A stretch of 64,000 bases of DNA from Porphyromonadaceae bacterium (GCA_012523295.1 JAAYIT010000197.1:1-64000), one strand, 5' to 3'; shown: positions 40,474 to 50,184, counted from the first letter of the stretch. Program-made: numbers and translations. Notes: generated by a model not told the origin, from the letters alone.

Positions 40474-42420
40474 TTATTTTACTAAGACTTTTTTGGTAAT
40501 ATGGCCGCCTTCAGAGGTTGTGATTTTAACAGGATATAATCCCGGATTAATATCTGAAATTGTCGCTGAATTAGAATTGACAATTCTTGAATTCATCAGC
40601 TGCCCTTGAATGTTGAAAATTTCAACTTTTCCTATTTCATACTCTTTTGATGAAATAGTAAACACTCCGTTTGAAGGATTTGGATAGATGGATATCTTGC
40701 TGTCAAGATCTAAGTTTTTCACGCCGGTTGCACCATGTGCAGTCGCTATGATTTTATAACCGGTTACAGCTTCGGTTTCATCTTTCAATTCTACTTCTTC
40801 GTAAGTCCATGTTACTCCGGCCGGGAAACCAACAAATTCTACATCGTAAGTATCTGTTGCTCCTTTTGCTTTGACAAATGAAATCAGCTCAACCTGATCA
40901 CCGTCAGCAATGGAAAAATCCGAAGTCGGAATTACTCTGATTTTTGGATTGTGGATTACGCCTTCGATTGTATCGGGAAGGAATCTTATCTGATCATTTA
41001 CAATCAATTTATCGTATTTAGTTGCCGATGTAATTTCAAATTCTGCAACTGCGGTTGAGTTTAATCTTACCGGATAGTTATAATTTCCTACATCTCCACC
41101 GGCTCCGATTGTATCAGAAACGATGATGGTACCGATGCCATTATAACCGATTTCTAATTTTCCGGAAACCTCTACAGTCCCCGTAAGTCTTCCGTTTCCA
41201 CCGCCAACTGCGCCTTCATAGATATTAAGCACATTCACTTTACTTCTACCTAAGGCGGTTTTGTTAAGTTCGTTTTCGTCAACATTTACATAGAAACGAC
41301 CTTCTCTTACCTCTACTCCATAAGTTCCCGAAACATCGGTATTACTTGTAAATGTATAAGTACCGGTTCCAACTTTGAATAATCCAACTGAGTTATACCC
41401 CTTTCCGCCTTTATCTCCAAAATTTCCGGGGAATACAACATCAGTATTCAATCCACCAACCATATAGTAAATTTTCGGAGTGGTTGATGCTTTGTAATAT
41501 CCGCATAGCAAGTTATTGGCATCAGTTGCTGTAAGTTCGCCGATCGCGTAGCATCTGTTTCCCGACTCGGCTGTTAAGGCTATATCTTGCCCCAAATGAA
41601 GCTTTTTGTCGTAAAATGTAGAGTCAACTCCCCAAAGAACCGTTGTGTCTTTGTAAGTTTTCCCTGTATTCAATATCAAGCCGTAAAAACCCGGATTGAC
41701 ACCGCTCATTACATATTTTTCAACTGAAATTTTTCCTGTAAAACCTTCCAAATTTGGCGGATTGTTCTTTGTACCAAAATAAGTTCTTTCACCACCGGCT
41801 TTAATCAGGATATCTCCTGATCCGGTAATTTCACTATTCCAATAGCTGTACCTGGAGAGTTCTACTGTTGAAGTAGTTCCGGCTGCAAACTCCATTGGAA
41901 CTGCAATCGATGGATAGCTGCTGCTAGAAGAGGTTGCAAAATTCACAGTTCCTCCTTCCATCAAAATTTTACTGCCAAAGATATTCGGTGACGATTGTTT
42001 TTCCATCGCCAAACGTCCATTTTTTACTACAGAGCCGCCGGTAAGCTGATTTTCAACATCCATTACAAAGTCTCCGGTACCGTCTTTCACGAGCGTACCT
42101 TCACCCTTTATCATGTCTGTTGTTGCTGTTTTTCTAATCAAATAAGGCCTTTTAGCGTTTACTGCAATACCTGTTGTCTGTATTACGCCATCAATTAGTA
42201 TCGTATCTGATCCTTCCGCGGCTGTTTCATCAAATATAGCTTTGGCATCATCGACCCAAGCCTTCGGAATGGGTAGAGCTCCCTCTTGCCAATTGGCAAC
42301 TGCAGTACTCCAAGTCTGATCCACTTGCTTTCCTTTCCAAACATATTCTTGTGCATCTGAAAAAGTAAAAGACCACATAAATATGCCTACAAAAATAACG
42401 GATAAAGTAATTTTTTTCAT
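40474..42420 (-). CDS. Secreted autotransporter-associated beta-strand repeat protein with T9SS sorting domain
   Basis: 648 aa; 'GEGTLVKDGTGDFVMDVENQLTGGSVVKNGRLAM', 'LFKVGTGTYTFTSNTDVSGTYGVEVREGRF'; C-term 'KISIYPNPSNGVFTISSKEYEIGKVEIFNIQGQLM...GLYPVKITTSEGGHITKKVLVK'. Confidence 0.8.
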   Translation of the reverse strand: MKKITLSVIFVGIFMWSFTFSDAQEYVWKGKQVDQTWSTAVANWQEGALPIPKAWVDDAKAIFDETAAEGSDTILIDGVIQTTGIAVNAKRPYLIRKTATTDMIKGEGTLVKDGTGDFVMDVENQLTGGSVVKNGRLAMEKQSSPNIFGSKILMEGGTVNFATSSSSSYPSIAVPMEFAAGTTSTVELSRYSYWNSEITGSGDILIKAGGERTYFGTKNNPPNLEGFTGKISVEKYVMSGVNPGFYGLILNTGKTYKDTTVLWGVDSTFYDKKLHLGQDIALTAESGNRCYAIGELTATDANNLLCGYYKASTTPKIYYMVGGLNTDVVFPGNFGDKGGKGYNSVGLFKVGTGTYTFTSNTDVSGTYGVEVREGRFYVNVDENELNKTALGRSKVNVLNIYEGAVGGGNGRLTGTVEVSGKLEIGYNGIGTIIVSDTIGAGGDVGNYNYPVRLNSTAVAEFEITSATKYDKLIVNDQIRFLPDTIEGVIHNPKIRVIPTSDFSIADGDQVELISFVKAKGATDTYDVEFVGFPAGVTWTYEEVELKDETEAVTGYKIIATAHGATGVKNLDLDSKISIYPNPSNGVFTISSKEYEIGKVEIFNIQGQLMNSRIVNSNSATISDINPGLYPVKITTSEGGHITKKVLVK

Positions 42421-42464
42421 GGTTAAATTTATTTTGTTTTTAAATAATTTCGTTTTTCACTTTT

Positions 42465-42495
42465 CAAAATTACGAAACAAGTCAAAAGCGCCAAC
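42465..42495 (-). promoter_or_regulatory. Candidate Bacteroidetes-type promoter for the 648-aa gene and perhaps the downstream PUL
   Basis: Minus strand GTTG-N19-TAATTTTG; matches the TAnnTTTG -7 element exactly and 3/4 of the TTTG -33 element. Confidence 0.5.
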
Positions 42496-43065
42496 TGTTA
42501 TTTTTGATAAATGAATTAAGATTTTTGATATTTTACGGCCCGAATGTTAACCTATTTAACGATTAAACTTCCGGGTAGTTAATTTTTATATACATATCTG
42601 TCATTGTGTTAACAATCGAGTACGAAATAAAGAGGTTGTTTGATGGTTAAAAGTAGTGTAAAAACAGAAAAAGAATCGAAAAATAAAGCTATTTTCGAAC
42701 AAAACAATTTGATGGACACAATAATAATATTTAAAAACACATATTCCGAATTTGTCGTATTATCCACCGCATTCTGAAACTTGTTAGACCAAAGTGATGA
42801 CAATCGGCAATAATTCATAAGCTTAAAATTAATGAGCAGAGAGAGAGTTTTACCATTATTAATATTATGGTATATAAGCAAACTTATCCGAACTCACATC
42901 AAGCAACCACAAACGCCGCGTTTCAGGCAGAATCCTACATCAATGAGTTATTCTGTCAATAAAAATGGAAATTGACAACTACCTATAGATTAGCAATAAT
43001 ATTGGATATCAGTCTTTGACTTATGTATTTCACAAAATAAACATATTTGTTAAATAATGACAAAA

Positions 43066-43098
43066 TTTGGAATATTTTTAACAAAATCAATACCTTTG
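43066..43098 (+). promoter_or_regulatory. Candidate Bacteroidetes-type promoter of the GntR regulator
   Basis: TTTG-N21-TACCTTTG; both elements match the TTTG/TAnnTTTG consensus. Confidence 0.6.
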
Positions 43099-43125
43099 TA
43101 GTAGAACAGCACAGTACGGTACAGT

Positions 43126-44109
43126 ATGTCATTAAAATTCAATCAATCCAGCACAAAAACTCAGCAATTAGCCGACTATTTACAAAAAGCGATTTCTGAA
43201 AACAACTTGAAGGTGGGAGAAAAACTTCCTTCAATAAATGACTTGAGCAAAAAGTATCACGTCTCGCGTGATACGGTGTTTAAATCTTTTCTGATTTTGA
43301 AAGAAAAAGGCCTGATCGACTCCATGCAGGGCAAGAGTTATTTTGTAGCATCTCACACAACTGAAGTTTTTTTACTGCTCGATGAATATTCTCAATTCAA
43401 AGAATCGTTGTATAGAAGCTTGCGGAATAAACTGCCACTGAACTATAAGATTGATCTTTGGTTTCACAACTACAATGAAAACCTGTTCAACACGATAATT
43501 AAGGAAGAAAAAGGGAAGCATTCCAAATACATTGTAATGAATTACCACAATGAGAAATTTTCAAATATCCTATCGGAAATTGATAAGAAAAAGTTGCTGC
43601 TGCTCGACTTCGGGAAGTTTGACAAAAAAGGATATTCCTATATTTGCCAAGACTTTGATGATAGTTTTTACAATGTACTGTCATCGGTAAAAGACAGATT
43701 GTCTTATTACGAAAAATTGATTTTAGTATTCAACAAATCGCACAAACATCCGCAAAGCAGCATAGATTATTTCATAAAATTCTGTGAAGACAACCTTTTT
43801 CCTTACGAAGTCATGGATGGTTTTTCGGAGGTAGACAACATCGAAGAAAAAAGCCTTTACATAGCCATTAAGCAGAGTGATGTTGTCAATTTAGTAAAAC
43901 GAAGCCGTTTTGAAGGGATGAAAATGGGAAAAGATTTCGGATTAATCGCCTACAATGACAACCCTTTTTATGAAATAATCGGAGATGGAATTTCCACCAT
44001 CAGTATCGATTTTAATGTTATGGGATCTTTAGCGGCCGATTTTGTACTTACCGGAAGCAAAATACAAACTTTTATTCCAACAAACATCAATATCAGGAAT
44101 TCGTTCTGA
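43126..44109 (+). CDS. GntR-family transcriptional regulator (fucose-operon type, FucR-like)
   Basis: 327 aa; 'QLADYLQKAISENNLKVGEKLPSINDLSKKYHVSRDTVFKSFLILKEKGLIDSMQGKSYFV' GntR HTH plus PBP-like effector domain; adjacent to fucIUP. Confidence 0.88.
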   Translation: MSLKFNQSSTKTQQLADYLQKAISENNLKVGEKLPSINDLSKKYHVSRDTVFKSFLILKEKGLIDSMQGKSYFVASHTTEVFLLLDEYSQFKESLYRSLRNKLPLNYKIDLWFHNYNENLFNTIIKEEKGKHSKYIVMNYHNEKFSNILSEIDKKKLLLLDFGKFDKKGYSYICQDFDDSFYNVLSSVKDRLSYYEKLILVFNKSHKHPQSSIDYFIKFCEDNLFPYEVMDGFSEVDNIEEKSLYIAIKQSDVVNLVKRSRFEGMKMGKDFGLIAYNDNPFYEIIGDGISTISIDFNVMGSLAADFVLTGSKIQTFIPTNINIRNSF

Positions 44110-44273
44110 TTTACATTATAGAGTAATATGACTTAGTTTAACATTGCTTTCAAATATAGTTGGTTGATGTTTTCTAATATCGCTGACAATTAACACTATA
44201 ACATTCTAACTTATTTAATCTCTATTCTCGTTTTTTAAAATTGAAATAAAAACAAAACAATACACATTAAGCT

Positions 44274-44351
44274 ATGAAACAGCCATTAAAAGCGAATATT
44301 CACCCAAACCGCATGAAGATGAATGGCGTTTTCCATAAGACCTTGATGTGA
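44274..44351 (+). CDS. Putative 25-aa micro-ORF MKQPLKANIHPNRMKMNGVFHKTLM
   Basis: ATG 44274 to TGA 44349-44351; homologous to the micro-ORF at 11884-11958. Confidence 0.55.
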   Translation: MKQPLKANIHPNRMKMNGVFHKTLM

Positions 44352-44358
44352 AAAAATC

Positions 44359-44680
44359 ACTATTAATCGGCTAAAAATTGTCTGTAGGACAATTCCTTAA
44401 ATAACCCCCGGATTTATCTGGGGGTGAAAGGTCAAAAATATGGCAAAACTCTGTAGGAGTTTTCCCAAAAAATCAGCACCGGGAAACACTTACAGTATTT
44501 GATTGCTAACTTATGGAATCCACCCCCAATTAAAATTGGGAAACTTGTCCGACCTTAGGCGGATTATGAAAATTAAACTTCTACGAAGTAAAAAAACGAT
44601 TCCACAAGTTGTTCACGAGCTACATATAGCTGCATATCAGCAACATATGTTGCGAATTGATATTTTTATAGATCAGTAAT
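44359..44680 (+). mobile_element. Dispersed multi-hairpin element family A, full-length-like copy 1
   Basis: Extended similarity to 46534-46850; serial hairpins AATTGTCTGTAGGACAATT, CCCCCGGATTTATCTGGGGG, AAACTCTGTAGGAGTTT, CCCAATTAAAATTGGG, terminal palindrome GCAACATATGTTGC. Confidence 0.8.
44640..44653. promoter_or_regulatory. Conserved 14-bp perfect palindrome 50 bp upstream of fucI (candidate operator)
   Basis: GCAACATATGTTGC, identical at 46811-46824. Confidence 0.45.
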
Positions 44681-44702
44681 ATTAAAAAATAAAATTTATC
44701 GT

Positions 44703-46475
44703 ATGAAAAATTATCCAAAAATAGGCATTAGACCTACCATTGATGGCCGCCAGGGCGGAGTAAGGGAGAGTTTGGAAGAAACGACAATGAACTTAGCAAA
44801 AGAAGTTGCTAAATTAATCTCCGAAAACCTCAGAAATCCCGATGGATCGCCAGTTGAGTGCGTTATTGCAGACACAACAATCGGACGAGTGGCAGAATCT
44901 GCAGCTTGCGCCGAAAAATTCGAACGTGAAGGAGTCGGATCTTCTATCACCGTGACTTCCTGCTGGTGCTACGGCGCCGAAACAATGGACATGCACCCGT
45001 ATTATCCGAAAGCGGTATGGGGTTTTAACGGAACTGAACGACCGGGAGCAGTATATCTGGCCGCGGTTCTTGCCGGACACGCGCAAAAAGGGTTACCGGC
45101 ATTCGGCATTTACGGACATGATGTGCAAGACGCCGGCGACTTGAACATTCCGGAAGATGTAAAAGAAAAGTTGCTCAGCTTCGCTCGTGCAGCTCAATCC
45201 GTAGCCACAATGCGTGGCAAATCTTACCTTTCAATCGGAAGTGTCTCGATGGGAATTGCCGGTTCAGTAGTTTCACCCGAATTCTTTCAGGAGTACCTCG
45301 GCATGCGAAACGAATCGGTAGATATGTCCGAAATTCTTCGCCGAATCGAAGAGAAAATCTACGATAAAGCCGAGTATGCCAAAGCAATGGCCTGGACAGA
45401 AAAATATTGCAAACCAAACGAAGGAACAGATTTCAACTCAGAAGCAAAAATCAAATCTCGTGAAGGGAAAGACGCCGATTGGGAATTTGTAGTAAAAATG
45501 ACTTTGATTATCCGTGATTTAATGTCCGGAAATCCGAAACTTCGTGAGCTTGGTTTCAAAGAAGAGTCGCTCGGACATAATGCCATAGCTGCAGGCTTCC
45601 AAGGGCAGCGTCAATGGACCGACTTCAAACCAAACGGAGATTTTTCAGAAGCTATTCTCAACAGTTCTTTCGATTGGAACGGAATAAGAAAAGCATATGT
45701 AGTCGCCACTGAAAATGATGCGCTGAATGGCGTAGTGATGCTGTTCGGACATTTACTGACTCAAACAGCGCAGATATTCTCCGATGTTCGTACTTTCTGG
45801 AGCCCGGAAGCAGTAAAGCGGGTAACGGGGAAGGAACTTACGGGTGTGGCTAAAAATGGCATTATCCATTTGATTAATTCCGGATCAACTACCCTCGATG
45901 GCACCGGACAGCAATCCCGTGATGGGAAACCTGCCATGAAGCCATTCTGGGAAATCACAGAGGAAGAGGTCGAAAAATGCTTGGAGGCTACAACCTGGTT
46001 TCCTGCCAATCGCGATTATTTTCGAGGCGGAGGATATTCTTCTAATTTCCTTTCAAAAGGCGGTATGCCCGTCACAATGAGCCGGTTGAATTTGGTGAAA
46101 GGACTTGGTCCGGTTTTGCAAATCGCTGAAGGCTGGACCGTGGAAATTCCTGAAGACATCCACAAAACACTGGATGAACGAACCGATAAAACCTGGCCTA
46201 CAACCTGGTTTGTACCGCGACTCGACGAGACTAAAATCCCGTTCAAGGATGTATATTCCGTCATGAATCACTGGGGAGCAAACCATGGCGCGATCAGCTA
46301 CGGTCATATCGGGCAGGATTTGATCACGCTTGCATCGATGCTGCGAATTCCCGTGAACATGCACAATGTTGAAGATGAAAAAATCTTCCGTCCGGCAGCT
46401 TGGAATGCATTTGGAATGGACAAAGAAGGGGCTGACTACAGAGCATGTCAAAACTTCGGTCCGCTTTATAAGTAG
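44703..46475 (+). CDS. fucI: L-fucose isomerase
   Basis: 590 aa; '[36 protein letters not shown]', '[21 protein letters not shown]', adjacent fucU/fucP. Confidence 0.97.
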   Translation: MKNYPKIGIRPTIDGRQGGVRESLEETTMNLAKEVAKLISENLRNPDGSPVECVIADTTIGRVAESAACAEKFEREGVGSSITVTSCWCYGAETMDMHPYYPKAVWGFNGTERPGAVYLAAVLAGHAQKGLPAFGIYGHDVQDAGDLNIPEDVKEKLLSFARAAQSVATMRGKSYLSIGSVSMGIAGSVVSPEFFQEYLGMRNESVDMSEILRRIEEKIYDKAEYAKAMAWTEKYCKPNEGTDFNSEAKIKSREGKDADWEFVVKMTLIIRDLMSGNPKLRELGFKEESLGHNAIAAGFQGQRQWTDFKPNGDFSEAILNSSFDWNGIRKAYVVATENDALNGVVMLFGHLLTQTAQIFSDVRTFWSPEAVKRVTGKELTGVAKNGIIHLINSGSTTLDGTGQQSRDGKPAMKPFWEITEEEVEKCLEATTWFPANRDYFRGGGYSSNFLSKGGMPVTMSRLNLVKGLGPVLQIAEGWTVEIPEDIHKTLDERTDKTWPTTWFVPRLDETKIPFKDVYSVMNHWGANHGAISYGHIGQDLITLASMLRIPVNMHNVEDEKIFRPAAWNAFGMDKEGADYRACQNFGPLYK

Positions 46476-46483
46476 TTGACTTT

Positions 46484-46517
46484 CCACCTGTATCTCTGAA
46501 ACCTGATATACAGGTGG
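46484..46517 (+). terminator. Rho-independent terminator after fucI
   Basis: CCACCTGTAT...ATACAGGTGG 10-bp stem followed by TTGTTTTAT. Confidence 0.8.
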
Positions 46518-46533
46518 TTGTTTTATAAAAAAA

Positions 46534-46850
46534 CACTACTGACCGACTAAAAATTGTCTGTAGGACAATTCCTTAAATAACCCCCAGATTAATCTGGGGG
46601 TGATAGGTCAAAGAGATGGCAAAACTCTGTAGGAGTTTCCCAAAAAATAAGTATTGGAAAACACATACAGTATTTGATTACTAACTTATGGCTCTCCAAT
46701 TAAAATTGGAGAACTTGTCCGACCTTTGGCGGATTATGCAAAGCAAACTTCTACACAGTTAAAAAAAGCGCTCCAAAAGTTGTTTAGAAACTATATATAA
46801 TTGTATATGTGCAACATATGTTGCGTATTAATATTTTGTCAGTCAAAAAT
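46534..46850 (+). mobile_element. Dispersed multi-hairpin element family A, full-length-like copy 2
   Basis: Extended similarity to 44359-44680; ends CTGACCGACTAAAAAT / RC TTGACTGACAAAATAT; perfect palindrome CCCCCAGATTAATCTGGGGG. Confidence 0.8.
46811..46824. promoter_or_regulatory. Conserved 14-bp palindrome upstream of fucU (candidate operator)
   Basis: GCAACATATGTTGC, identical to 44640-44653. Confidence 0.45.
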
Positions 46851-46895
46851 GAAAAAAAATAGTAACCTTTTATTCTCACTCAAAATCTGAATTCT

Positions 46896-47321
46896 ATGCT
46901 AAAAAAAATCCCAAAAATATTATCACCCGAACTTGTCAAAACCCTAATGGAAATGGGACACGGTGATGAGATAGTCATAGCCGATGCGAATTTCCCTTCG
47001 TGCTCCATTTCTAAGAATGTAGTCCGGGCAGACGGGCTGTCAGGAGCTGACATTCTGAAAGCTGTTTTAGAGCTTTTCCCGTTAGATACGTACGCTGAAT
47101 ATCAGGTCTATTTAATGGAAGTCGTACCCGGCGATGATTACAAACCGGTAATTTGGCATGAGTACAAAAATATTTTGACAGCGTCAAATGAAAGATTTAA
47201 TATCGGATATCTTCCTCGTTTCGATTTTTATGAAAGAGCCAAAACGTCTTATGCCGTAGTAGCTTCAGGAGAAAAGGCTCTGTATGCAAATATTATTTTG
47301 AAAAAAGGTGTTGTAAATTAA
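46896..47321 (+). CDS. fucU: RbsD/FucU family L-fucose mutarotase
   Basis: 141 aa; 'ILSPELVKTLMEMGHGDEIVIADANFPS' typical RbsD/FucU. Confidence 0.95.
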   Translation: MLKKIPKILSPELVKTLMEMGHGDEIVIADANFPSCSISKNVVRADGLSGADILKAVLELFPLDTYAEYQVYLMEVVPGDDYKPVIWHEYKNILTASNERFNIGYLPRFDFYERAKTSYAVVASGEKALYANIILKKGVVN

Positions 47322-47346
47322 TCACTCATATACACTTAAATACCAA

Positions 47347-48657
47347 ATGAAAGAAAACACAGCCGAAACTAAAAAACCAAAAGTAGTTGAGCGAAAATAT
47401 TTAATCCCGTTTATCCTTATAACGAGCCTTTTCGCTCTATGGGGTTTTGCGAATGACATCACCAATCCGATGGTGGCGGCGTTTCAGACAATTATGGAAA
47501 TTCCCGTTGCAGAAGCGGCTTTAGTGCAATTCGCGTTTTATGGCGGTTATGGCACCATGGCTATTCCTGCCGCGCTATTCATAAGAAAATACAGTTACAA
47601 AAACGGGATTCTTCTCGGATTGCTGTTATATGCCTTAGGAGCTTTGCTATTTTGGCCGGCAGCACAATTTGAGCTGTTCTCATTCTTTTTAATCTCACTT
47701 TATATCCTGACTTTCGGATTGGCTTTTCTTGAGACCACCGCCAACCCCTATATCTTGTCAATGGGCGATGCCGAAAGCGCCACCAGAAGACTGAATCTGG
47801 CTCAATCATTCAACCCGATGGGCTCGCTTTTAGGCATGTTCGTAGCGTCAAATTATGTGCTGACCTCACTGCACTCAGAAGCACGCGACAGCGCTGGAAA
47901 CTTGATTTTCAACACGTTAAGCGTTGCTGAAAAAACGGCGATTCGCACACACGATTTAGCTGTTATCCGTAACCCGTATGTTACGCTTGGGGTAGTTGTC
48001 ATTGTGGTATTTATTATCATAGCTGTCACGAAAATGCCAAGAACCCAACTCGAAGACAAGTATAATGACAACGCGCGTGATTCAGCGAAACGATTAATTC
48101 GAATACCAAAATACCGCGAAGGAGTTATTGCTCAACTGTTTTACGTGGCAGCTCAGATTATGTGCTGGACTTTCATAATCCAATACGCTGAAAATATCGG
48201 AATCCCCAAAGCTGTCGGACAACGGTATAATATTCTGGCAATGTCGATTTTCCTTTCAAGCAGATTTATCAGTACCTACTTAATGAAATATGTAAAATCG
48301 AGCATTATGCTGACAGTTTTCGCTTTCGGAGCAATGCTGACTACACTCGGCGTGATTTTTATTGGCGGAATGACCGGATTGTATTGCTTAGTAGCTACTT
48401 CCGCGTTTATGTCGTTAATGTTCCCTACGATTTACGGAATAGCACTTCACGGCATCGGGAGCGACGCGACACTTGGAGCAGCCGGACTTGTAATGGCAAT
48501 CGTCGGAGGAGCTTTAATGCCGCCGCTACAAGGAAGCATCATTGATTTAGGAAAAGTAGGCTGGCTGCCGGCTGTAAACGCTTCGTTCATTTTACCGTTT
48601 ATCTGTTTTATTGTGATATTCGTTTATGGAATGAGAGCGTACAAAAGAAATTATTAG
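47347..48657 (+). CDS. fucP: L-fucose:H+ symporter (MFS permease)
   Basis: 436 aa; 'FALWGFANDITNPMVAAFQTIM', 'FGLAFLETTANPYILSMG', 12-TM pattern. Confidence 0.95.
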   Translation: MKENTAETKKPKVVERKYLIPFILITSLFALWGFANDITNPMVAAFQTIMEIPVAEAALVQFAFYGGYGTMAIPAALFIRKYSYKNGILLGLLLYALGALLFWPAAQFELFSFFLISLYILTFGLAFLETTANPYILSMGDAESATRRLNLAQSFNPMGSLLGMFVASNYVLTSLHSEARDSAGNLIFNTLSVAEKTAIRTHDLAVIRNPYVTLGVVVIVVFIIIAVTKMPRTQLEDKYNDNARDSAKRLIRIPKYREGVIAQLFYVAAQIMCWTFIIQYAENIGIPKAVGQRYNILAMSIFLSSRFISTYLMKYVKSSIMLTVFAFGAMLTTLGVIFIGGMTGLYCLVATSAFMSLMFPTIYGIALHGIGSDATLGAAGLVMAIVGGALMPPLQGSIIDLGKVGWLPAVNASFILPFICFIVIFVYGMRAYKRNY

Positions 48658-48834
48658 AAATAGATTTTTTTAAATCTGAATCACAGGAGTGCAATCCGGA
48701 TAAGCTCAGACTCAAATTAGATAATCAACAAACATAAAAGTGCCAAAATTCATAGTAAATAAATCATTTTTCTCCGGATAAATAGGTTTATTTAGTATAT
48801 TTTTGTATCACAAAACATTAAAATTAAATAACAC

Positions 48835-50184
48835 ATGGCGATACTAATCATCATGCCCAAGCAGGGACAATCCGTAGAAAGTTGTATCATTGGAACAATC
48901 AACAAGCAAAAAGGCGACGAAGTAAAGAAAGGCGATGTGCTGTTTTCTTACGAAACAGACAAAGCTACTTTTGAAGAAGAATCTCCTGCTGACGGCACTA
49001 TATTAGAAGTATTTTACAACGAGGGCGATGAAGTTCCCGTCTTAGAAAACATGATGGTTATCGGAAATCCGGGAGAAGATTTTTCCGATTTAATTGGAGA
49101 CAGCAAAGAGCAAGAAGCTCCTCAAAATCTCGCCAAAGTGGAGGAAACTCCGGAAACAGAAGCACCTTCCCTAAGTGAAACCCAAGATCTGAAACCCGCG
49201 ACTCCAAGCTCAGGACTCGAGACTAAATTCATTTCACCGCGTGCCAAAAATCTTGCTGAAAAATCAGCGTTAGATGTTTCTCAGATCACCGGTACCGGAC
49301 CGAAAGGACGTATCATAGAAAAAGATGTGCAGGAGGCTTTGGCAAATCGTCCTAAGCTGACACCGTTAGCCAAGAAGATAGCAGTTTCAGAAGGCGTTCA
49401 GCCCCAAAGCGCAGGCACAGGATTAGCAGGCACCGCCAAAGCGGGCGATCTGCTTCCGCCACCGATAAACACGACGTACGGTATCGATTTTGAAGATAAG
49501 AAAATCACCAACATGCGGAAGCTTATTGCTAAATCCATGCATGCTTCTCTGCAAAACTCAGCACAACTCACACATCACCTTGGAGCCGATGCGCGTCGTA
49601 TTCTCGAACTCCGAAAACAGGCAAAAGCCAATTTCGAAGCCGGAAAAACAAGCGCGAATATCACCCTGAATGACATGGTCTGTTTCGCCGTTATCAAAGC
49701 GCTGAAGAAATTCCCGAATGTTAACTCCCATTTCTTGGGCGACACGATACGCTATTTCAACAAAATCCATTTGGCATTGGCTGTAGATACAGAACGCGGC
49801 TTAATGGTACCTGTAGTGAAAAACGCGGATGATTTATCCATTGAAGGCCTCTCCAATCAGTTCAAAGAATTAGCAGCTGCCTGCAGGAAAGGAAATGTGA
49901 ATCCCGAAATTCTGGCAGCCGAAGCCGGTACTTTCACCGTTTCAAATCTTGGAAATTACGGCGTAGAGATGTTTACCCCGGTAATCAATCTGCCGCAATC
50001 AGCTATTTTGGGTGTCAATACCATTGTTCCCAGACCCAAAGATCTGGACGATGGAGTCTATGCGTTCGTGCCCTACATTGGACTAAGCTTAACGTATGAC
50101 CACCGCTCATTAGACGGCGGCGAAGCAACAAGATTCTTAAAACAGATTGCCATTGAGATAGAAAATCTCTCTATAGAAGTTTAG
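48835..50184 (+). CDS. 2-oxoacid dehydrogenase complex E2 (dihydrolipoyl acyltransferase; pyruvate dehydrogenase E2-like)
   Basis: 449 aa; lipoyl domain 'SYETDKATFEEESP', peripheral subunit-binding domain 'ISPRAKNLAEKSALDVSQITGTGPKGRIIEKDV', catalytic 'LTYDHRSLDGGEATRFL'. Confidence 0.93.
   Translation: MAILIIMPKQGQSVESCIIGTINKQKGDEVKKGDVLFSYETDKATFEEESPADGTILEVFYNEGDEVPVLENMMVIGNPGEDFSDLIGDSKEQEAPQNLAKVEETPETEAPSLSETQDLKPATPSSGLETKFISPRAKNLAEKSALDVSQITGTGPKGRIIEKDVQEALANRPKLTPLAKKIAVSEGVQPQSAGTGLAGTAKAGDLLPPPINTTYGIDFEDKKITNMRKLIAKSMHASLQNSAQLTHHLGADARRILELRKQAKANFEAGKTSANITLNDMVCFAVIKALKKFPNVNSHFLGDTIRYFNKIHLALAVDTERGLMVPVVKNADDLSIEGLSNQFKELAAACRKGNVNPEILAAEAGTFTVSNLGNYGVEMFTPVINLPQSAILGVNTIVPRPKDLDDGVYAFVPYIGLSLTYDHRSLDGGEATRFLKQIAIEIENLSIEV

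Noticed and set aside
42609-42881. 90-aa minus-strand ORF MLIYHNINNGKTLSLLINF... in the divergent spacer between the PUL and GntR
   Set aside because: Low-complexity composition, no recognisable domain, region looks like an AT-rich regulatory spacer
46053-46487. 144-aa minus-strand ORF inside fucI
   Set aside because: Antisense shadow of fucI
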